64,000 nucleotides of DNA from Alisma plantago-aquatica (Eukaryota > Streptophyta > Magnoliopsida > Alismatales > Alismataceae), in contig OY856409.1 of NCBI GenBank assembly GCA_963693085.1, positions 237,452,558 through 237,516,557 of the forward strand. The letters are read 5' to 3'. This document shows positions 59,550-64,000 of this stretch, one piece after another (the first letter of the stretch is position 1; every line of letters begins with the position of its first letter). The notes under the pieces are model-generated. The model had not been told where the DNA came from, did no database searches, and saw only the letters and a program-made list of their open reading frames with translations. Made by a program: the position numbers and the translations under genes.

Positions 59550-61246
59550 GATAATTAAATAATGAAATTATTATTAGATATTCTTTCACCACTAACTCAT
59601 TTCCATGCATGAATATTCTCATATAATAAATAACATAGTTATTTAGAATGTACATGAGAGTCATCATTATCTTTGACTAGGTTTTCATTGGGTTCAAGGT
59701 TCATTAAAATATTAAAAAAACATTATTATATAATTATATAGAGAGATAAATGTACAATAATGAAAAGGAATTGGATCACTGTCTGGTTATATTTCATAGG
59801 ATTCTTAGTATTTTTCTATACACACCAATATTTTTTTATAATTTATTGAGCATCAGAACTAATTATAATCGATATAGAAAGTTTCTTCCAATAAAAAAAT
59901 TTAGAAAAAGGTAAGAAATGAGTTTTTTTAGAGAAAGAGGATCTATTTGAAAGGGCCTCATAGATTAGGATAGGGATATGGCTATTCATACCCTCTCCCT
60001 AACTCATGATCCATGCAAGGTTCTTTAGAGGGCAAAATCAGGGTAAAAAAAACTCCAAGGCCCCTTGTCATAAAATGAACTAAGAATTACTACACTAGGG
60101 AAAACTAATTTCATCACATTCTCAAATGTTTCTCAAAGAAACAAGATTGGTGTGTGATGGAGAGAAGGAATGCAACGTCTACTAGAAAGGAAGTGATTGT
60201 GCATAGTAAAACCAATGTTGCAGCTAGATTCACAACATCACCATGAAGCCAGCAAGCCTTTTCTAGAAAATTATGCAGTGAAGGAAGACTAACGATGGAT
60301 GGAGTGTAGAAGGTGTATTTGAGATACAAAAAAAAAGAAATTTTACTACAATAGGTGAGGTACTAAAGATTACATGAGCTCCATGAAGGTTCAAGGAATG
60401 ATTTTCTATGTTCCAATGGTCATGTTGAGGCTAGTAACTCTGTTGAGAGGACTCTGTGGTCGGAGGTTGTAGATCAGGTTTGCGGCCACACTTCAATGCT
60501 AAGAACTACATCATGGAAGTTTAGCTAGAGTCCTTGACGGTGTAGGTGCAACCAATTGAGTGATGGCACTTAGGGTTGAGTCTAGACTTCATGTTGCAAA
60601 TACAGTAGAAGGGGTTTGATGGAGATGATGATGCAGATATGGGTTCAATTGAGAGAGCAAAAGGTCATTAATGGAGGCACTAGGGGTGGGAGTCAGGTTT
60701 TACGAGAGTGGAAGGTCTTGAGATGGTGGTTATGTAGAGGGGTGACATGAATCTATCAAATTATACATTACAACCAATATTGTTAGGGGTTGTGGGGTAG
60801 AAGAGACACTCTCAGATATGATGGACTCATTGTGGATGTGAGAAAATCTAAGGAGGGAGAGGGTTTTTAATTTTAAGCCCCACTTTATAGTGTGTGTTTC
60901 TTTGCATAATATGAGTGAGAGAGAAGACCTCTCCGCTTGGAACATAGCCCAAACCCAGATGTTGGTTTTATTAGGTTAGATTCAAAGGAACCTGGGGGTA
61001 GTAAAAGATACCATTGTGCCTCACTCTGTTAAGCAAGAAAGTAGTTCATTTTCCTGAACATTTAAATTTCTCTCATACAATGTCCATATAGACGAACATT
61101 GGGTGATAGTCTCATATACGATCTCTAACTATAGAAAGAGTTTTAAAAGCTAAATCTATTCTTAAGTATCACGTTGATAAAATATATGTCACATATAATA
61201 TGGTTACTCAATCAAATATGTAAAGGTATAATTGAGTTGGGACTTT
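59550..61246. repeat. 1.7-kb tandem repeat, unit 2
   Basis: About 1697 bp, uninterrupted and in direct orientation to unit 1 (about 1711 bp once the insertion is removed). Junction word: GATAATTAAAT at 43254 and 59550. Many substitutions separate the units, so the duplication is old, but it predates element B, which split unit 1 only. Confidence 0.8.
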
Positions 61247-64000
61247 AGGGTTTCATTTATCTTGATAACTACAATAGAAATGTAGTAAATGTAGCATTGA
61301 ATCCGTTATACACTATAAACCTAGAATATAAAGTAGAGAGATAGATTTACTTTCACTTCACAATTATTGGGTATATGTGGATGACTAAGAATGTATATGT
61401 GTGTGGTCATGACTGTAACTCCATCTATGATACATTAGTGATTTTGATGTGATAGAAATAATATGAATTCCAATATTTCACATATGATTTGATGAGGTGT
61501 TGTGTCATAAGAAATCAGGAAGCGCATAATATTTATGTAAGTCACAGGTTGATTAGCCCCTACTTTTCATACTCACATTGACCAAGACGTGGAAGAATTT
61601 GGGTGTTATAAAAAATCTTAAGAAGTACTATTAGGCACTAAGTGGGCTACTATTTTTAGCTTGTATTTTGGATGGTAGATTTTAATTACCCAGGGAACAA
61701 TAATAAAATAGTCAATCAAGTCATGTATTCATACATGTATAGTTGCTTTACTATAATTTGTTTAATTGAACTTTTTGTTCTAACATGTATTGTGGATGTT
61801 ATGTTTAATATGCAATTTCATAGATTAATATGTGAAAATCTTATATACTCTTATTCCTTAATAGATGTATTTATCGGTGGAGCTTTGGTCCCACCCTCCT
61901 TATTTATAGTTCATTTTTGTGTTGTCATTACAACACCCAATGGTACATTAGGGGGACTCCCCCTTCCTCAAGGCAATGGTATGACACATAGACCCTTGTG
62001 TTTTATGGAGTACTCTGAGTCTTCCCTTAATACTCGACCCCTGACATGGTGGATCACTCCTCAATGTATTTATGACTAAGATTTTATACTATGATGATGT
62101 GTATAACAAATATGTTCCAAGTAAACATTTTGATATTTAATACATGTTATGGCTTGAGGTCATGATGGATCCATGAATAGACACATGATCATGAAATGGA
62201 TGTGATGGATCCTTTCCTTATTTAGATGAGATGTATGCTTAGTGTACGTTGATTGTTGCGGTTGATATATTAGATTTGGTTTTCAGTTTTTGTTGTGTTT
62301 TATCACATGGCTACTTAGCTTTGTGGTATGCTAAGGTGGTGACTTGTGGGTCGGGTGCCACAAGTAGGATAAAACTTTTCTTGACAACTGTTAGATATGC
62401 TAGATGATAGCCCAAGTTTGTATTTTGGGGGTTCGAAAGGATCTGCATATATAGAAAACCTTAAGGGTATCAGTAGGTATACATTAGGAGTGTTATGGTT
62501 GGTTAAGTGTGGAAGTAGTCGTTATAGTTGGATAGATAGTGAAGGACAAATGGGTAGCTGCTGTAGTCGATATTTTTTGCAGAATTCTTGGTCTATCAAA
62601 ACTATACTTCAACCATATGGGATCTCGTTTGACAGAATAGTCCGATTATGAATTATAAGTCTTACCTAGAAACAAAATACTGTAACAGAATATAAATTTT
62701 GAGATTGGAGCTAAATAACATACCTAAATTGTTGGAAAGCTTTTATCGTGTTTTGTAAGATTGTATCATGCGTATGTAACTTGGTTTGCCCACTTGCCCT
62801 CACATGAATATTAAGGGCATGTATGTTTAGGACATGTGTAGATTGCAACCCATCAAAGTGTGAGACATGTGTCCAACGTTAGACGTAGTTACTCTGGATT
62901 TATTTGCATTGCCGGTGAGACAATGAGAGACACGGTTGTGGCAGCATGCCCAACTGTTCGCAACACACCAGATTTTGTAAAATCCGCAAAGCCGCTGTAC
63001 AAGATCTCACCCCCACCGTTACAGGTACGTAGCATCACTCTGCCCTACAGCACCATAGAAATGATACACCAAACAAAGACAGTATATTCAGTGATCTCCA
63101 ACTACATCGTACCAAATTAAACTGAAAACATTTAATAATTCAGAATCCTGATACTCTATATGTAGATTGTGGATCATATTAGTAGCTTATGGTAGTTGAT
63201 CAATCGGATATAGCATGCATTCATTCCTGTAGATGTAAGTTACTCAAGAATTACACCAGTTTTCGTGGTACTCAAAACTAACGGCTTCGTTCCTGTCGTG
63301 AACTTGTTTACATGCTTTGCCACTCATCCGACAGCTGGAAGATTTCCAGCACCTTTCTTCAATTCCAATTACGATTTTGGTTCCCGTACTTTACAATTCA
63401 TAAGACTGCACCTTAATTCATCCTACCAGACGCCCCGATTCTCGTCAATGATTGCACAGTATTTTGGGTCTGGGTTCTCCTTCGTCGGGTCACTGAACCG
63501 GCCCAAGTCATGCTGGTTTTCGTTTTGCCAACCCTACCACTTATGTATTAGACGGGGGTCTTTGCCCGAGATATATATTTATGGATACGCGTCGCCTCAA
63601 GCGGAAGCTTGACGCAATCTCTGGGTCAAAGGAGGATTCTAAGGTAGCCCCCAGCCCTTTGACAATGACAACGGCGACAAGGTGGTGCTCAACAATAGGA
63701 AATAGGAATCCGTGGGCTACTTTACTAGAATCCAGATTTAATAGCTCTCGATCAGAGAGGAAAATAGTATTTGCTTTCCTAAATTCGCTTTCATAAACAA
63801 TGCCGACCTACAACCGCGCTGTTTTGGGTGGTGTGAGGATGAGGGTGTTGAGAATAATAATCAAATCTAAATCTTTTTGAATAATGTTGATGTTGACTCC
63901 TGTGATGCCGGATTTGCGCGTGTGGCGACAAGAACACAAGGCCGCTAGTTCCGGTCTTCTCGGTCGGTAGGCAACCACAATCCTACTCGTCCGCGTGGCG
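61247..64000. other. Unassigned DNA, GC content rising after ~63.2 kb
   Basis: 61.2-62.8 kb is AT-rich with repeat-like wording and no clear gene. From ~62.86 kb there are short open stretches. One (62929-63024) ends at a strong donor-like ACAG|GTACGT. Another begins at ATG 63581 with a basic MDTRRLKRKLD start. Neither matches a family I know and no complete exon-intron structure can be drawn. The right edge may enter a gene or another element. Confidence 0.3.

Noticed and set aside
61672..62079. 135-codon plus-strand frame with hydrophobic stretches
   Set aside because: Starts with a non-ATG codon, shows no family resemblance, and nearby wording resembles LTR-type repeat sequence.

Overview
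The window is nuclear DNA of a large-genome seed plant, and almost all of it is transposable elements. The evidence is nested LTR retrotransposons of plant-specific lineages (SIRE/Maximus-like and Angela/TAR-like Ty1-copia; Tekay-like and Athila/Tat-like Ty3-gypsy), plant primer-binding sites (tRNA-iMet and tRNA-Asp), a MITE, AT-rich intergenic DNA and no bacterial gene organisation. I see no intact host gene. The species cannot be named from the sequence alone.

Layout. 1-~6110: a heavily decayed Angela/TAR-like copia element that enters from the left edge, with a 393-bp MITE in its leader. ~6110-13398: old repeat debris, including a Tekay-like PBS relic (~7458), one copy of a 1.7-kb repeat family (~9740-10650) and a decayed gypsy gag on the minus strand (~11.7-13.2 kb). 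13404-30723: a Tekay-like element with very large LTRs (4751 and 4698 bp, TSD ACTTC) and almost no internal DNA of its own. Its interior is occupied by a minus-strand Athila/Tat-like element at 19430-25464 (TSD ATCCA). 31050-42114: a complete but mutated SIRE-like element (TSD AGAAA) with gag, pol and an env-position third ORF. 43720-58299: a second Athila/Tat-like element on the plus strand (TSD TAAGG), whose 5' LTR is split by a younger SIRE-like element at 44257-52785 (TSD GATAC/GATAT). That outer element had itself landed in a 1.7-kb unit that is tandemly duplicated (43254-43719 plus 58305-59549, then 59550-61246). 61.3-64 kb: unassigned DNA, more GC-rich after ~63.2 kb.

Relative ages from LTR divergence by eye agree with the nesting: Tekay-like (~15%), Athila-like A (~12%), SIRE A (~6%), Athila-like B (~3%), SIRE B (~2%). 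No element is evidently autonomous now. SIRE B is closest to intact but has a frameshift, in-frame stops and a YVDE in place of the YVDD reverse-transcriptase motif.

Most interesting: the minus-strand Athila-like element carries, exactly at its primer-binding site, a full-length tRNA-Asp(GUC) sequence including the CCA end, and a diverged second PBS lies next to it. This is what incorporation of the whole primer tRNA during reverse transcription would leave behind. The two Athila-like copies also define a non-autonomous family with its own acidic, zinc-knuckle ORF. Inverted GGTCGA/TCGACC arrays occur both in SIRE LTRs and between internal ORFs.
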